Source: Roseitalea sp.
Lineage (GTDB): Bacteria > Pseudomonadota > Alphaproteobacteria > Rhizobiales > Rhizobiaceae
Length of the DNA stretch: 64,000 bases
Assembly: GCA_017642895.1 (NCBI GenBank)
Contig: JAEPON010000017.1
Span: forward strand, 1 to 64,000
Direction of reading: 5' to 3'
The position numbers and the translations under genes were made by a program. The notes under the pieces are model-generated. The model was not told the origin of the DNA. It made no database searches and saw only the letters and a list, made by a program, of their open reading frames with translations. Below are positions 9,610 to 18,409 of the stretch, in pieces (the first letter of the stretch is position 1; each line of letters starts with the position of its first letter).

Positions 9610-11037
9610 TCACCCCATCTTTTTCAGCCGCTTGCGCCAATAGCGGACCTGCCGTTTGACTTCGCGCGGCGCGGTGCCGCCAAAGCTGGTCCGGCTGGCG
9701 ACGGATTTTGCGACCGACAGCACCGAGAACACATCGTCGGTGATGCCCTCATGGATGGAGCGCAGATCGTTGAGCGTCAGCTTTTCAAGCCCGACGCCCC
9801 GTTCGGAGGCCAGCGCCACCGCCCGGCCGGTGACATGATGGGCTTCGCGGAACGGCAGGCCGAGTTCGCGCACCAGCCAGTCGGCGAGATCGGTGGCGAT
9901 CGAATAGCCGGAGCCAGCCGCCTTCTTCATCGCCGCCTTGTCGACGGTCAGATCGGCCACCATGCCGGTCATTGCGGCGAGCGCCAGTTCGAGCGATTTG
10001 GCCGCGTCGAAGACCTGTTCCTTGTCTTCCTGCATGTCCTTGGAATAGGCGAGCGGCAGCCCTTTCATCACCGTCGAAAGCGCGATCAGCGCGCCGTTGA
10101 TCCGTCCGGTCTTGGCGCGAACCAGTTCGGCGGCATCGGGGTTCTTCTTTTGCGGCATGATCGACGACCCGGTCGAGAACGCGTCCGACAGTGTGACGAA
10201 ACCGAATTGCGGCGTCGACCAGATGACGATCTCCTCGGCCAGACGTGACAGATGCGTCGCGCAGATCGAGGCCGACGACAAGAAATCGAGCGCAAAATCG
10301 CGGTCCGAGACGGTGTCGATCGAGTTGCGGGTCGGTTCGCGGAAGCCGAGCGCCTCGGCGGTCATGTGCCGGTCGATCGGAAAACCCGTGCCCGCCAGCG
10401 CCGCCGCGCCCAGGGGGCACTCGTCGAGCCGCGCAATCGCGTCGCGCACCCGCGACAGGTCCCGGCCGAACATCTCCGCATAGGCCATCAGGTGATGGCC
10501 GAAGGTGACGGGCTGCGCCGTCTGCAAATGGGTGAAGCCGGGCATGACCGTGCCCGCATGCTCTTCGGCCCGGTCGATGAACGTGCCGATCAGCGTCTTC
10601 AGCGCCCCTTCGGTCTTCTGCAATTCGGCCTTGACCCAAAGCCTGAAATCGAGCGCCACCTGATCGTTGCGCGAGCGGGTCGTGTGCAGCCGCCCGCCCG
10701 CCGGCCCGATCAATTCGGTCAGCCGCGCCTCGATGTTCAGGTGAATGTCCTCGAGTGCGCGCGAAAAAGTGAACGTTCCGGCCTCGATTTCCCCGCGGAT
10801 CGCGGTCAAACCGTCAATGATCGCGTCACGGTCGCCACTGGAAATGATGCCGGTGGCTTCCAACATGGTGGCGTGTGCGATGGACCCGTCAATATCCTGG
10901 GTGTAGAGCGCGCGGTCAAAATCGATCGATGCGTTGATCTCTTCCATGATGGCGGCGGGGCCGGAGGCGAAACGGCCACCCCACATCAGGTTGGACACAT
11001 CGTTCGCGTCGTTTGCAGGTTTGGATGAGCTGGACAT
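9610..11037 (-). CDS. argH: Argininosuccinate lyase
   Basis: A 475-residue enzyme of the fumarase/aspartase superfamily that splits argininosuccinate into arginine and fumarate, the last step of arginine synthesis. Conserved sites are the N-terminal MWGGRF (18-23), TRSRNDQ (120-126) and the flexible signature loop [12 protein letters not shown] (290-301). I use the ATG at 11037, which puts MWGGRF near residue 18 as in rhizobial relatives; the open frame continues 34 codons upstream into the divergent gene. Its start codon overlaps the start codon of the divergent tlpA-like gene by 2 bases. Confidence 0.95.
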   Translation of the reverse strand: MSSSSKPANDANDVSNLMWGGRFASGPAAIMEEINASIDFDRALYTQDIDGSIAHATMLEATGIISSGDRDAIIDGLTAIRGEIEAGTFTFSRALEDIHLNIEARLTELIGPAGGRLHTTRSRNDQVALDFRLWVKAELQKTEGALKTLIGTFIDRAEEHAGTVMPGFTHLQTAQPVTFGHHLMAYAEMFGRDLSRVRDAIARLDECPLGAAALAGTGFPIDRHMTAEALGFREPTRNSIDTVSDRDFALDFLSSASICATHLSRLAEEIVIWSTPQFGFVTLSDAFSTGSSIMPQKKNPDAAELVRAKTGRINGALIALSTVMKGLPLAYSKDMQEDKEQVFDAAKSLELALAAMTGMVADLTVDKAAMKKAAGSGYSIATDLADWLVRELGLPFREAHHVTGRAVALASERGVGLEKLTLNDLRSIHEGITDDVFSVLSVAKSVASRTSFGGTAPREVKRQVRYWRKRLKKMG

Positions 11038-11737
11038 GGACAATCCGTCCCCGGACAAGAATGAAAATCGGTCGGCCCGCCGCTGGCCGCTGACGATCGG
11101 CGTCTTCGTCGCGCTGGGCCTTGTGGCGGGCGCCGCCATCGGCGCTGCGCGGATATACGGGAGCGGCGGCGCCTCTGTCCATGCCGGTCAGGCCGCCAAT
11201 GCGCAGTGTACGGCAACGGCAGCCTATCAGAACGCCATCGAGCCGCTGTTGACCGGCGACATGGCGGCGATGGCCCTCCGGGACGACCCCGAGAACCTCT
11301 CCGCACTCGCCTTCAACGACGATGCGGGCACCGCGATCACGCTGGCCGATACGGGCGCAAGGCTACGCCTGATCAATCTTTGGGCAACATGGTGCGCGCC
11401 GTGCCGCGAAGAAATGCCCTGGCTCGAAACATTACAGCGCGAACGCGGCGGCGACGGTTTCGAAGTTGTGGCGATCTCGGTTGATGGCGGATCGGACGAC
11501 AAACCCCGCGCCTTCCTTGACGAAATCGGCGTTGAGGGCCTGGCTTTCTATCACGACCCGACGATTGGCGTGTTCAACGCGCTCAAGCGCGACGGCTTGG
11601 CGTTCGGGCTTCCAGTCACGCTTCTGGTCGACGAGGCAGGATGCGTGATCGCCAACATGAACGGCCCGGCCCATTGGTCGAGCCCCGATGCCTTCGCGCT
11701 GATCGACGGTGCGCTGGCTCCGCGGCCCGGCAGTTGA
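11036..11737 (+). CDS. TlpA/ResA-like membrane-anchored thioredoxin
   Basis: A 233-residue periplasmic thiol-disulfide reductase. A single N-terminal membrane anchor (about 17-37) is followed by a thioredoxin fold with the active site WCAPC (Cys120 and Cys123) and the cis-Pro segment GLPVTLLVD. TlpA proteins reduce cysteines of apo-cytochromes or the cytochrome oxidase copper centre; which substrate applies here is not shown. The ATG at 11036-11038 overlaps the argH start codon on the other strand, so each gene's ribosome site lies in the other's first codons. Position beside argH is common in Rhizobiales. Confidence 0.87.
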   Translation: MDNPSPDKNENRSARRWPLTIGVFVALGLVAGAAIGAARIYGSGGASVHAGQAANAQCTATAAYQNAIEPLLTGDMAAMALRDDPENLSALAFNDDAGTAITLADTGARLRLINLWATWCAPCREEMPWLETLQRERGGDGFEVVAISVDGGSDDKPRAFLDEIGVEGLAFYHDPTIGVFNALKRDGLAFGLPVTLLVDEAGCVIANMNGPAHWSSPDAFALIDGALAPRPGS

Positions 11738-11850
11738 ACAAGCGGCTCCGCTACGCGTAACGCGCGCATTTCGTTAACTCGACGGCGCATACCGGGCCTG
11801 TGGATGGCGCCATGAATCGCTATGGTTGTATCCGGCGCGGTGATGGACCC

Positions 11851-11934
11851 ACCACATCTGGTGAGAACAAAGCGCTAACCTTACCCAATCAGCGATTCGT
11901 CGCCGGTTCGTTCCCGCCCGGTTCCGAAAGTTAA
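11851..11934 (+). repeat. Imperfect direct repeat, copy A
   Basis: Begins ACCACATCTGGTG (inverted CACCA/TGGTG), continues with GAACAAAG, then CAGCGATTCGTC and the LexA-type GTTC-N7-GTTC at 11910-11924, and ends in GTTAA. Copy B at 12122-12204 has the same blocks in the same order. Offset between copies is about 271 bp. Confidence 0.75.
11910..11924 (+). promoter_or_regulatory. lexA box: Candidate LexA (SOS) box A
   Basis: GTTC at 11910-11913, seven bases, then GTTC at 11921-11924, an exact match to the GTTC-N7-GTTC direct-repeat operator of alphaproteobacterial LexA. It sits in copy A of the duplicated element. A single short motif is weak evidence alone; its recurrence with exact spacing in copy B strengthens it. 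Confidence 0.4.
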
Positions 11935-11964
11935 TGAAATCCGCGCAATCCGGTGGACTTATGG

Positions 11965-11979
11965 TTAACGGCCCGTTAA
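11965..11979 (+). promoter_or_regulatory. Candidate CtrA binding site
   Basis: TTAA at 11965-11968, seven bases, then TTAA at 11976-11979, the full TTAA-N7-TTAA box recognised by the cell-cycle regulator CtrA in alphaproteobacteria. It lies between the two copies of the duplicated element, in a region dense in further GTTAA half-sites. Confidence 0.42.
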
Positions 11980-12121
11980 TTTCATCGTTCAATTTCAACC
12001 GTTTATCGCGAGAGCCGATGGCGCCCAGCTTTGACGGCGCCAAAGGTTAACGTAGCAGCCTGTGACAGGCATGTTACGGTTTGCACCGAGTCTAGCCGTG
12101 GTGGTCAGGCAAGCTCCGACA

Positions 12122-12204
12122 ACCACATATGGTGGGGAACAAAAGCACAACCCATGCGAGTCAGCGATTCGTCAGCGATTCGTTCCAGACTCGTTCCGGT
12201 TGTT
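12122..12204 (+). repeat. Imperfect direct repeat, copy B
   Basis: Begins ACCACATATGGTG, then GGAACAAAAGC, then two tandem CAGCGATTCG units, the LexA-type box at 12182-12196, and ends GTTAA. It contains three GANTC methylation motifs, with a fourth just before CAGCGATTCG at 12158. It ends 127 bases before the helicase start. Confidence 0.75.
12182..12196 (+). promoter_or_regulatory. lexA box: Candidate LexA (SOS) box B
   Basis: GTTC at 12182-12185, seven bases (containing GACTC), then GTTC at 12193-12196. It is the second exact GTTC-N7-GTTC match in this intergenic region and the one nearer the helicase gene. A GANTC methylation motif overlaps the spacer. Confidence 0.42.
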
Positions 12205-12331
12205 AACGGCTGTGGACGGAAACCCGTGATACTGGCCCGAAATTGCCGCTTCATCCACTGCTTTTGCGCCTCTGCCATGGTATCGGCGCGGCGCCCGCCC
12301 TATCTGCGCGGCACACGGACGTCGATCACTC

Positions 12332-15300
12332 ATGCTCTCCCACATGCGCACGCCATCCCCATCGTCCGAAAACCGGGCGCAGAACGCGGTCTCGGGCCAC
12401 GCGGTCACCGCGGTCCTCGGTCCGACGAACACCGGCAAGACCCATCTGGCGATCGAGCGCATGGTCGCCCATTCCTCCGGCGTGATCGGCCTGCCGCTGC
12501 GGCTTCTGGCGCGCGAGGTCTATGGCCGGGTTGCCGAAAAGGTCGGCACAGCCAGTGTCGCGCTGGTCACCGGTGAAGAAAAGATCGTGCCGGAGAAGGC
12601 GCGGTTCACGGTCTGCACGGTCGAGGCTATGCCGCGCGACACCGATGCGGCCTTCGTTGCGATCGACGAAGTGCAACTGGCCGGCGATCTCGAACGCGGC
12701 CACATCTTCACTGACCGGCTGATGAATGTGCGCGGGCGCGAGGAAACGCTGCTTCTGGGCGCGGCGACCATCGCGCCGCTGCTGCGCGACCTCATGCCCG
12801 GCATCACGATCACGGCTCGGCCGCGCATGTCGCATTTGTCCTATGCGGGCCCAGCCAAGCTGACGCGCCTGCCGCGCCGGTCGGCCATCGTCGCCTTTTC
12901 GGCCGAAGAGGTCTATGCGGTGGCCGAACTGATCCGTCGCCAGCGCGGCGGCGCGGCGGTGGTGATGGGTGCGCTCAGCCCGCGTACGCGCAACGCGCAG
13001 GTCGAACTGTTCCAGTCCGGCGATGTCGACTATCTGGTCGCCACCGATGCGATCGGCATGGGCCTCAATCTCGATGTCGACCATGTCGCCTTCGCACAGC
13101 TTCGCAAGTTCGATGGCCGGACCTATCGCGACCTGACCCCGCCGGAGATGGCCCAGATTGCCGGACGCGCCGGCCGCCACATTCGCGACGGCACCTTTGG
13201 CGTGTCGTCGCGCGTGCCGCCGCTCGATGACGAGATGGTTCAGCGGATCGAAGGGCACGATTTCCGGCCATTGCCGGTCCTGCAATGGCGCAACCGCCGG
13301 CTGGATTTTGCGTCGATCGCCGATCTGAAAGCCTCGCTCGATATGGTGCCAACGGTCCCCGGTCTGACCCGTGCGCTGCCGGCCGTCGATCAGCGGGCGC
13401 TTGAATTCCTGTCGCGCGACGAAACGGTTGCCGAAACGTGCGGCGACGAACGCTCGGTCGAGCAGCTCTGGGACGTCTGCGCCCTGCCCGACTACCGCAA
13501 GATCGCGCCCGCCCAGCATGCCGACATCATCTCGTCCATTTTCCTCGATCTGGTGCGCGCCGGCCATGTCGATGAGGACTTCATGGCCGAGCAGGTGCGC
13601 CGCGCCGACCGAACCGATGGCGAGATCGACACGCTGTCGCACCGGATCGCCCAGATCCGCACCTGGACCTACGTGTCGCACCAGCCCGGCTGGCTGGCCG
13701 ATCCCGAGCACTGGAAGGAACGCACGCGGGCGATCGAGGACAAACTCTCCGACGCGCTGCACGAGCGCTTGACGAAACGCTTCGTTGATCGCAGGACATC
13801 GGTGCTCATGAAGCGGCTCAAAGAGAACATGACCATGCAAGCGGAAATCAGCCCCTCGGGAGACGTGTCTGTCGAGGGCCATCACATCGGCAAGCTGGAC
13901 GGCTTCCGCTTTACCGGCGACCAGAGCGCGCAGGGCGAGGACGCCAAGACGGTCAAGGGCGCGGCCCAAAAGGCGCTTGCCAGCGAGTTCGAGGCCCGCG
14001 CCGAACGCTTCGCCGCAAGTCCGAACGGCGATCTTGCGATCGGTACCGACGGTTTGGTGCGCTGGCTCGGCGCCCCGGTGGGCTCGCTGGCCGCCGGCGA
14101 GGAGTGGCTAGCGCCACGCGTGATCATGCTGGCCGACGAACAGTTGAGCGGGCCGGCGCTGGACAGGGTGCGCGCCCGCGCCGAACGGTTCGTCGCCTTC
14201 CATATCGAAACCCATCTCAAGCCGCTGACGGACCTGAAAAAAGCCGACGAACTGTCAGGCATCGCGCGCGGCATCGCGTTTCGCCTGATCGAGAATTTCG
14301 GCATCGTGCAGCGCCGCGACATCGCCGCCGATCTCAAATCGCTCGATCAGGATGGCCGCGCCGCGCTGCGCCGCTATGGCGTCCGGTTCGGCTTCTACCA
14401 CATCTTCGTGCCGGCCCTGATCAAACCCGCCCCGGCGGGCCTTCTGACGCTGCTCTGGGCACTGACCAGCGACAGCCGCGACAAGCCGGGCTATGGCGAC
14501 GTGGTCACGCTTCTGGCGAGCGGCCGCACCTCGCTCGTCACCGATCAGGGCTATGACCGGGATTTCTTCAAGCTTGCCGGCTACCGGCATCTGGGGCCGC
14601 GCGCGGTGCGCGTCGATATTCTCGAACGGCTCGCCGACCTGATCCGGCCTTGCATCTTCTTCAAGCCCGGCGGCGACACGCTGCCCGAGGGCGCCTATGG
14701 CAATGGCCGCTTCATCGTCACACCGGGCATGCTGTCGATCCTCGGCGCGACGATGGAGGACATGACCGAAGTGCTCAAGGCGCTCGGCTACCGGCACGAG
14801 AGCGTCGACGCAGCCGATGCCGAGGCGGCGCTGGCCGCATTGCGCGCGCAACATGCGCCAACGCCGGCCGAGCCGAAAGCCGAGCCGGCTTCCGGGCCCG
14901 TTGCCGGTGAAGACACGCCCGCGCCTGACACCGCCGTGACGGCCGATACGACAACCGAAGCTGCGGTCGGGACCGCTGAAACGGCCCCACCCGCCGGTGC
15001 TGAACAGCCGGCGCCCGTCACGGAACCGTCTGCCGAGGCCGGCAGCGCAGAAGCTGCCACTGCCGAAGAGCCCGCGGCGAAGGCGGAGGCCGATGAACCC
15101 GGCACCAAGGCCGAGCCGGCCACATCGGAACCCCCCGCAGCGTCGGATGCCGCGACGGATGCGGACGCCGAACCGTCGGCCCCGGTGCTGGTGTGGCGGC
15201 AAGGCCGCCCTGACCGGCCGGCCCATGCGCGCCAAGGCCGCCGCGATCAGGACCGCAAGGGCAATGAGGGACGTGGCGATGGCCGCAAGGGCGAGCGCGC

Positions 15301-15469
15301 CGGAGCCGGACAAGGACGCCCCAAGGGCAAGCGTCCGCCGCGCAACGGCGGCAAGGGCGACGGCCCGCGCGTAACCATCGCCAAGCCGCCGCGTCCGCGC
15401 GAGAAAGTGGCCGATCCGGATTCGCCCTTCGCCAAGCTGCAGGCGCTCAAGGACCAGCTCGACAAATGA
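12332..15469 (+). CDS. Suv3-like superfamily 2 helicase with long disordered tail
   Basis: A 1045-residue NTP-dependent nucleic-acid helicase related to mitochondrial Suv3 and the alphaproteobacterial helicase-related proteins. Motifs: Walker A GPTNTGKT (30-37), DEVQ box (112-115), motif V ATDAIGMGLNL (237-247), motif VI QIAGRAGRH (275-283). After a helical middle region the protein turns, from about residue 840, into an Ala/Glu/Pro-rich tract and then (about 955-1025) a Lys/Arg/Gly-rich basic tail, probably an RNA-binding extension. The downstream S4 RNA-binding gene overlaps by 4 bases, so both likely act on RNA. A second ATG lies four codons in (12344). Confidence 0.85.
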   Translation: MLSHMRTPSPSSENRAQNAVSGHAVTAVLGPTNTGKTHLAIERMVAHSSGVIGLPLRLLAREVYGRVAEKVGTASVALVTGEEKIVPEKARFTVCTVEAMPRDTDAAFVAIDEVQLAGDLERGHIFTDRLMNVRGREETLLLGAATIAPLLRDLMPGITITARPRMSHLSYAGPAKLTRLPRRSAIVAFSAEEVYAVAELIRRQRGGAAVVMGALSPRTRNAQVELFQSGDVDYLVATDAIGMGLNLDVDHVAFAQLRKFDGRTYRDLTPPEMAQIAGRAGRHIRDGTFGVSSRVPPLDDEMVQRIEGHDFRPLPVLQWRNRRLDFASIADLKASLDMVPTVPGLTRALPAVDQRALEFLSRDETVAETCGDERSVEQLWDVCALPDYRKIAPAQHADIISSIFLDLVRAGHVDEDFMAEQVRRADRTDGEIDTLSHRIAQIRTWTYVSHQPGWLADPEHWKERTRAIEDKLSDALHERLTKRFVDRRTSVLMKRLKENMTMQAEISPSGDVSVEGHHIGKLDGFRFTGDQSAQGEDAKTVKGAAQKALASEFEARAERFAASPNGDLAIGTDGLVRWLGAPVGSLAAGEEWLAPRVIMLADEQLSGPALDRVRARAERFVAFHIETHLKPLTDLKKADELSGIARGIAFRLIENFGIVQRRDIAADLKSLDQDGRAALRRYGVRFGFYHIFVPALIKPAPAGLLTLLWALTSDSRDKPGYGDVVTLLASGRTSLVTDQGYDRDFFKLAGYRHLGPRAVRVDILERLADLIRPCIFFKPGGDTLPEGAYGNGRFIVTPGMLSILGATMEDMTEVLKALGYRHESVDAADAEAALAALRAQHAPTPAEPKAEPASGPVAGEDTPAPDTAVTADTTTEAAVGTAETAPPAGAEQPAPVTEPSAEAGSAEAATAEEPAAKAEADEPGTKAEPATSEPPAASDAATDADAEPSAPVLVWRQGRPDRPAHARQGRRDQDRKGNEGRGDGRKGERAGAGQGRPKGKRPPRNGGKGDGPRVTIAKPPRPREKVADPDSPFAKLQALKDQLDK

Positions 15470-15897
15470 GCGATCGGCCAGCGGCCGAGCCTCGTCTGCC
15501 CGCTGCCGGCCCGGACCGGCAGCGGATCGACAAATGGCTGTTCTTCGCCCGCGTGGTCAAATCGCGGTCGCTCGCCGCAAAGCTCGTCGGCTTGGGCGGC
15601 GTGCGCGTCAACGCCGCCAAGATCACCCAGCCCAGCCGCGCCATCTCCGCCGGCGACGTTCTGACGATCAGCGCCGATCGCCGCGTCCTGGTCCTGAAAG
15701 TCCTTGATTGCGGAACCCGGCGCGGCCCCGCGCCGGAAGCGCGGCTGCTGTACGAAGACATGAGCCCGCCGCCACCCGAAAAGCCGGGGTCGCCGCTGGA
15801 CGGTGCCGTCCCGTTGCGTGAGCGCGGCAGCGGACGGCCAACCAAGAAAGAGCGGCGCGCGATCGACAAGCTTGATCGCGACGGCGAACCATGGTGA
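15466..15897 (+). CDS. S4-domain RNA-binding protein (HslR/Hsp15-like)
   Basis: A 143-residue protein. An S4 RNA-binding domain covers about residues 20-80, beginning [19 protein letters not shown], the start typical of Hsp15. Hsp15 binds stalled 50S subunits carrying nascent chains during heat stress; that role is inferred from family. The C-terminal third is basic and Pro-rich ([17 protein letters not shown]). Its ATG overlaps the helicase stop (ATGA), so the pair is translationally coupled. Confidence 0.87.
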   Translation: MSDRPAAEPRLPAAGPDRQRIDKWLFFARVVKSRSLAAKLVGLGGVRVNAAKITQPSRAISAGDVLTISADRRVLVLKVLDCGTRRGPAPEARLLYEDMSPPPPEKPGSPLDGAVPLRERGSGRPTKKERRAIDKLDRDGEPW

Positions 15898-16036
15898 AAG
15901 CCGGTGCCTGCGGCATCTCGTCGCCATCATCCCAAAATCGGGCCGGGACTCGCCGGACCGGCCCCGTCCGAGCCTTGTGCGCGATAACAAAACCTTTTAC
16001 GTCAGCTTTTGCGGCGCGCAGATTTGGAGTGACACC

Positions 16037-16375
16037 GTGACCTATATCGTGACCGACAATTGCATCCGCTGCAAATACACCGATTGCGTGGAAGTGTGTC
16101 CGGTCGATTGCTTCTATGAAGGCGAGAACATGCTCGTCATCCATCCCGACGAATGCATCGATTGCGGGGTGTGCGAACCGGAATGTCCGGCGGACGCGAT
16201 CAAGCCCGACACGGAGCCGGGTCTCGACAAGTGGTTGAAAATCAACACGGAATATGCCGAGAAGTGGCCCAACATCACGATCAAGCGTGATCCGATGCCC
16301 GATGCGGACAGCTATGACGGCAAGCCCGGCAAGTATGAGGAACTCTTCTCCACGGAGCCGGGCGAGGGCGACTAG
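16037..16375 (+). CDS. fdxA: 7Fe ferredoxin (3Fe-4S/4Fe-4S)
   Basis: A 112-residue electron carrier. Cysteines at 9, 12, 17, 21, 25 and at 40, 43, 46, 50 form the double-cluster pattern of the FdxA family (CxxCxxxxCxxxCP and CxxCxxCxxxCP). The start is a GTG at 16037 with GGAGT six bases upstream, matching the family start TYIVTDNCI; the open frame continues upstream but without relatedness. The last 60 residues are the usual acidic FdxA extension. It stands alone between the S4 gene and carD. Confidence 0.95.
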   Translation: MTYIVTDNCIRCKYTDCVEVCPVDCFYEGENMLVIHPDECIDCGVCEPECPADAIKPDTEPGLDKWLKINTEYAEKWPNITIKRDPMPDADSYDGKPGKYEELFSTEPGEGD

Positions 16376-16736
16376 ACGCGGCCGGCGGGCCTTGGGCCTG
16401 CGCACAGGGCTTTGCGCGCATATTGCAGCGCATCATCGCATTAACCACATGGTTGATGATTTCTTACCGCGGCTTCCCGCAAGCGGCCACAGCGTTGAAA
16501 AAACCGCAGATTCATGCTATATGACCAAGTAATGCCGCTTTCAGCCACGATGCTCTGCGCTTTGCCGCGCACTTCCAAGAGGTCCTAAAGCCGGGTCAGA
16601 TCGGTCGTGTGGTGGGTTTCCGCCCTCCGCAACCGATGGTCTCCCGGCTTTGTCGTGCGCCTGCGTCATTGCCAATCGGCTCGCGCCGCAAACCAAAGCC
16701 CGGCAAGTGTCTCGTCCGGCAGGGAGTATGAAAAAC
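16376..16736 (+). promoter_or_regulatory. carD upstream region with a sigma-70 promoter
   Basis: This gene-free 361-bp stretch contains a good vegetative promoter: TTGAAA at 16495-16500, a 17-base spacer, and TATATG at 16518-16523. A small dyad AACCA/TGGTT lies at 16443-16454. The predicted leader is about 200 bases long, which leaves room for post-transcriptional control of carD, but I recognise no RNA motif. Confidence 0.5.
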
Positions 16737-17312
16737 ATGGCATCTTCGCCCAAAAAAGCCTCGCAACGCCAGGGATTTCGGACCAACGAGTTCATCGTTT
16801 ACCCGGCCCATGGCGTCGGCCAGATCACGGCCATCGAGGAGCAGGAAGTCGCAGGCCACACACTGGAACTGTTCGTCATCGAGTTCCAGAAGGACAAGAT
16901 GCGCCTCAAGGTTCCGGTCGCAAAGGCACTGTCGATCGGCATGCGCAAGCTCGCCGAAAGCGGTTTCGTCGACCGTGCTCTCAAGGTTCTTCAGGGCCGC
17001 GCGCGCATCAAGCGGACCATGTGGTCGCGCCGCGCGCAGGAATATGACGCCAAGATCAATTCGGGCGACCTGATCTCGATCGCCGAAGTGGTGCGCGACC
17101 TCTACCGCGCCGAGAACCAGCCCGAGCAATCCTATTCCGAGCGCCAGCTCTATGAGGCCGCGCTCGACCGGATGGCGCGCGAGATCGCCGCCGTCAAGAA
17201 GGTGTCCGAGACCGAGGCCGTGCGCCTCATCGAGACCAATCTCAAGCTGGGACCGAAGCGGGCCAACAAGGCCGAGAACGATGAGGGTGGTTCGCAGGAA
17301 CAGGCCGCCTGA
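16737..17312 (+). CDS. carD: CarD-family transcriptional regulator
   Basis: A 191-residue protein of the CarD/CdnL family, which binds the RNA polymerase beta subunit and stabilises open promoter complexes. The N-terminal RNA-polymerase-interacting domain is about residues 13-75 (FIVYPAHGVGQI and KDKMRLKVPV); the rest is a helical DNA-binding domain with MWSRR and a long C-terminal helix. AGGGAG at 16721-16726 is 10 bases before the ATG at 16737 but only 1 base before the ATG at 16728, so I chose the former. A terminator follows at 17352-17380 and the heat-shock sigma gene comes next. Confidence 0.92.
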   Translation: MASSPKKASQRQGFRTNEFIVYPAHGVGQITAIEEQEVAGHTLELFVIEFQKDKMRLKVPVAKALSIGMRKLAESGFVDRALKVLQGRARIKRTMWSRRAQEYDAKINSGDLISIAEVVRDLYRAENQPEQSYSERQLYEAALDRMAREIAAVKKVSETEAVRLIETNLKLGPKRANKAENDEGGSQEQAA

Positions 17313-17351
17313 TCCGGCCAACGCCAGGTTTCGTAGCGAATTCATGACAAG

Positions 17352-17380
17352 GCCGGCGCGGCATTCCGCGCCGGCTTTTT
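17352..17380 (+). terminator. Rho-independent terminator after carD
   Basis: A perfect 10-bp GC stem, GCCGGCGCGG (17352-17361) with CCGCGCCGGC (17366-17375), a CATT loop, then TTTTT. It ends carD and separates it from rpoH2. Confidence 0.92.
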
Positions 17381-17525
17381 CATGCGCGATGGGCGAGATC
17401 TCGCACTCATATGCCGCGCCATCTGCAACTTTGACAGCAAGTTTTTCCCGGTCGGACTGAACCGGAACGTCAAATACTGCGTATCTCCTGATGAAGCGGG
17501 GAAAAACCGCTCTTGGGAGAGCATG

Positions 17526-18392
17526 ATGAAGTCGGAACCGGCACGACGCGACATGGTCCGCATGGCCATGAATGCACCCTATCTGGAGCGCGACGAGGAA
17601 CATGCCCTCGCGGTGCGCTGGAAGGACGACCGGGACCAGGAAGCGCTCCACCAGATTACCACCGCGCACATGCGTCTGGTCATCTCCATGGCCTCCAAAT
17701 TCCGCAGTTTCGGCCTGCCGATGAGCGATCTCATCCAGGAAGGCTATGTCGGGCTTCTCGAAGCGGCGGCACGGTTCGAGCCCGAACGCGAGGTCCGCTT
17801 TTCGACCTATGCGACATGGTGGATCCGCGCCTCGATGCAAGACTATATCCTGCGCAACTGGTCGATCGTGCGCGGCGGCACGTCTTCGGCGCAAAAGGCG
17901 CTGTTCTTCAATCTGCGACGGTTGCGCGCCAAGCTCAGCCGATCCGGCGCGCCGGTCTCCAAGGCGGCCATGTACCGCCAGATTTCCGATGCGCTGGGCG
18001 TCGCCGAAAAGGATGTCGCACTGATGGATTCGCGGCTTTCGGGTCCGGACACCTCGCTGAGCCAACCGGTGTCCGACGATGAGAGCACGACCTCGACCCG
18101 CATGGATTTCCTCGTCGATGACCGTCCGCTTCAGGACGAGCTTGTCGAGGACCAGATCGACACCGAACGTCGGTCGATCTGGCTGCGCGAGGCCATGGAC
18201 GTGCTCAATGAACGCGAGATGCGGATCATCGCCAAGCGACGGCTGGCCGAAAACGGCGCGACCCTCGAATCGCTGGGCACCGAACTGGGCATTTCCAAGG
18301 AGCGCGTGCGGCAGATCGAGAACCGCGCGCTCGAAAAGCTGCGTGCCGCGCTGATGCGCGACAATCCGGCGGTCGCCGCAACCTACGTCTGA
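17526..18392 (+). CDS. rpoH2: RNA polymerase sigma-32 factor, RpoH2 type
   Basis: A 288-residue heat-shock-type sigma factor. Region 2 is clear (DLIQEGYVGLLEAAARF at 68-84; YATWWIRASMQDYILRNWSIVR at 95-116), followed by the RpoH box QKALFFNLRR (123-132) and a region 4 helix-turn-helix (GISKERVRQIENRALEKL). The sequence around the RpoH box matches rhizobial RpoH2, the paralogue linked to oxidative and stationary-phase stress, more than RpoH1. I use ATG 17526, 6 bases after GGGAG; another ATG is at 17523. Confidence 0.9.
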   Translation: MKSEPARRDMVRMAMNAPYLERDEEHALAVRWKDDRDQEALHQITTAHMRLVISMASKFRSFGLPMSDLIQEGYVGLLEAAARFEPEREVRFSTYATWWIRASMQDYILRNWSIVRGGTSSAQKALFFNLRRLRAKLSRSGAPVSKAAMYRQISDALGVAEKDVALMDSRLSGPDTSLSQPVSDDESTTSTRMDFLVDDRPLQDELVEDQIDTERRSIWLREAMDVLNEREMRIIAKRRLAENGATLESLGTELGISKERVRQIENRALEKLRAALMRDNPAVAATYV

Positions 18393-18409
18393 TCGTCAGG
18401 CCCGTTTGA

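Larger units (their letters stand above)
11738..12331. promoter_or_regulatory. 594-bp intergenic regulatory region
   Basis: No convincing gene. The region holds an imperfect duplication (11851-11934 and 12122-12204), seven GANTC sites (11814, 11894, 12088, 12158, 12166, 12177, 12188), two GTTC-N7-GTTC motifs matching the alphaproteobacterial LexA box, and one TTAA-N7-TTAA CtrA-type box. It lies upstream of the Suv3-like helicase and downstream of the TlpA-like gene. Multi-factor control of the helicase operon, or of an unrecognised small RNA, is plausible. Confidence 0.5.

Noticed and set aside
11738-12331. Chromosomal replication origin
   Set aside because: GANTC and CtrA motifs are suggestive, but there is no cluster of DnaA boxes (only single loose matches such as TGTGGATGG) and no origin-linked genes nearby.
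12326-13969. A 547-codon open frame on the minus strand opposite the helicase
   Set aside because: The sense frame has all helicase motifs; the antisense product is compositionally random for this GC content.
17464-17525. An EcfG-type (GGAAC-N16/17-CGTT) promoter before rpoH2
   Set aside because: A GGAAC is present at 17464-17468, but no CGTT follows at the right distance.
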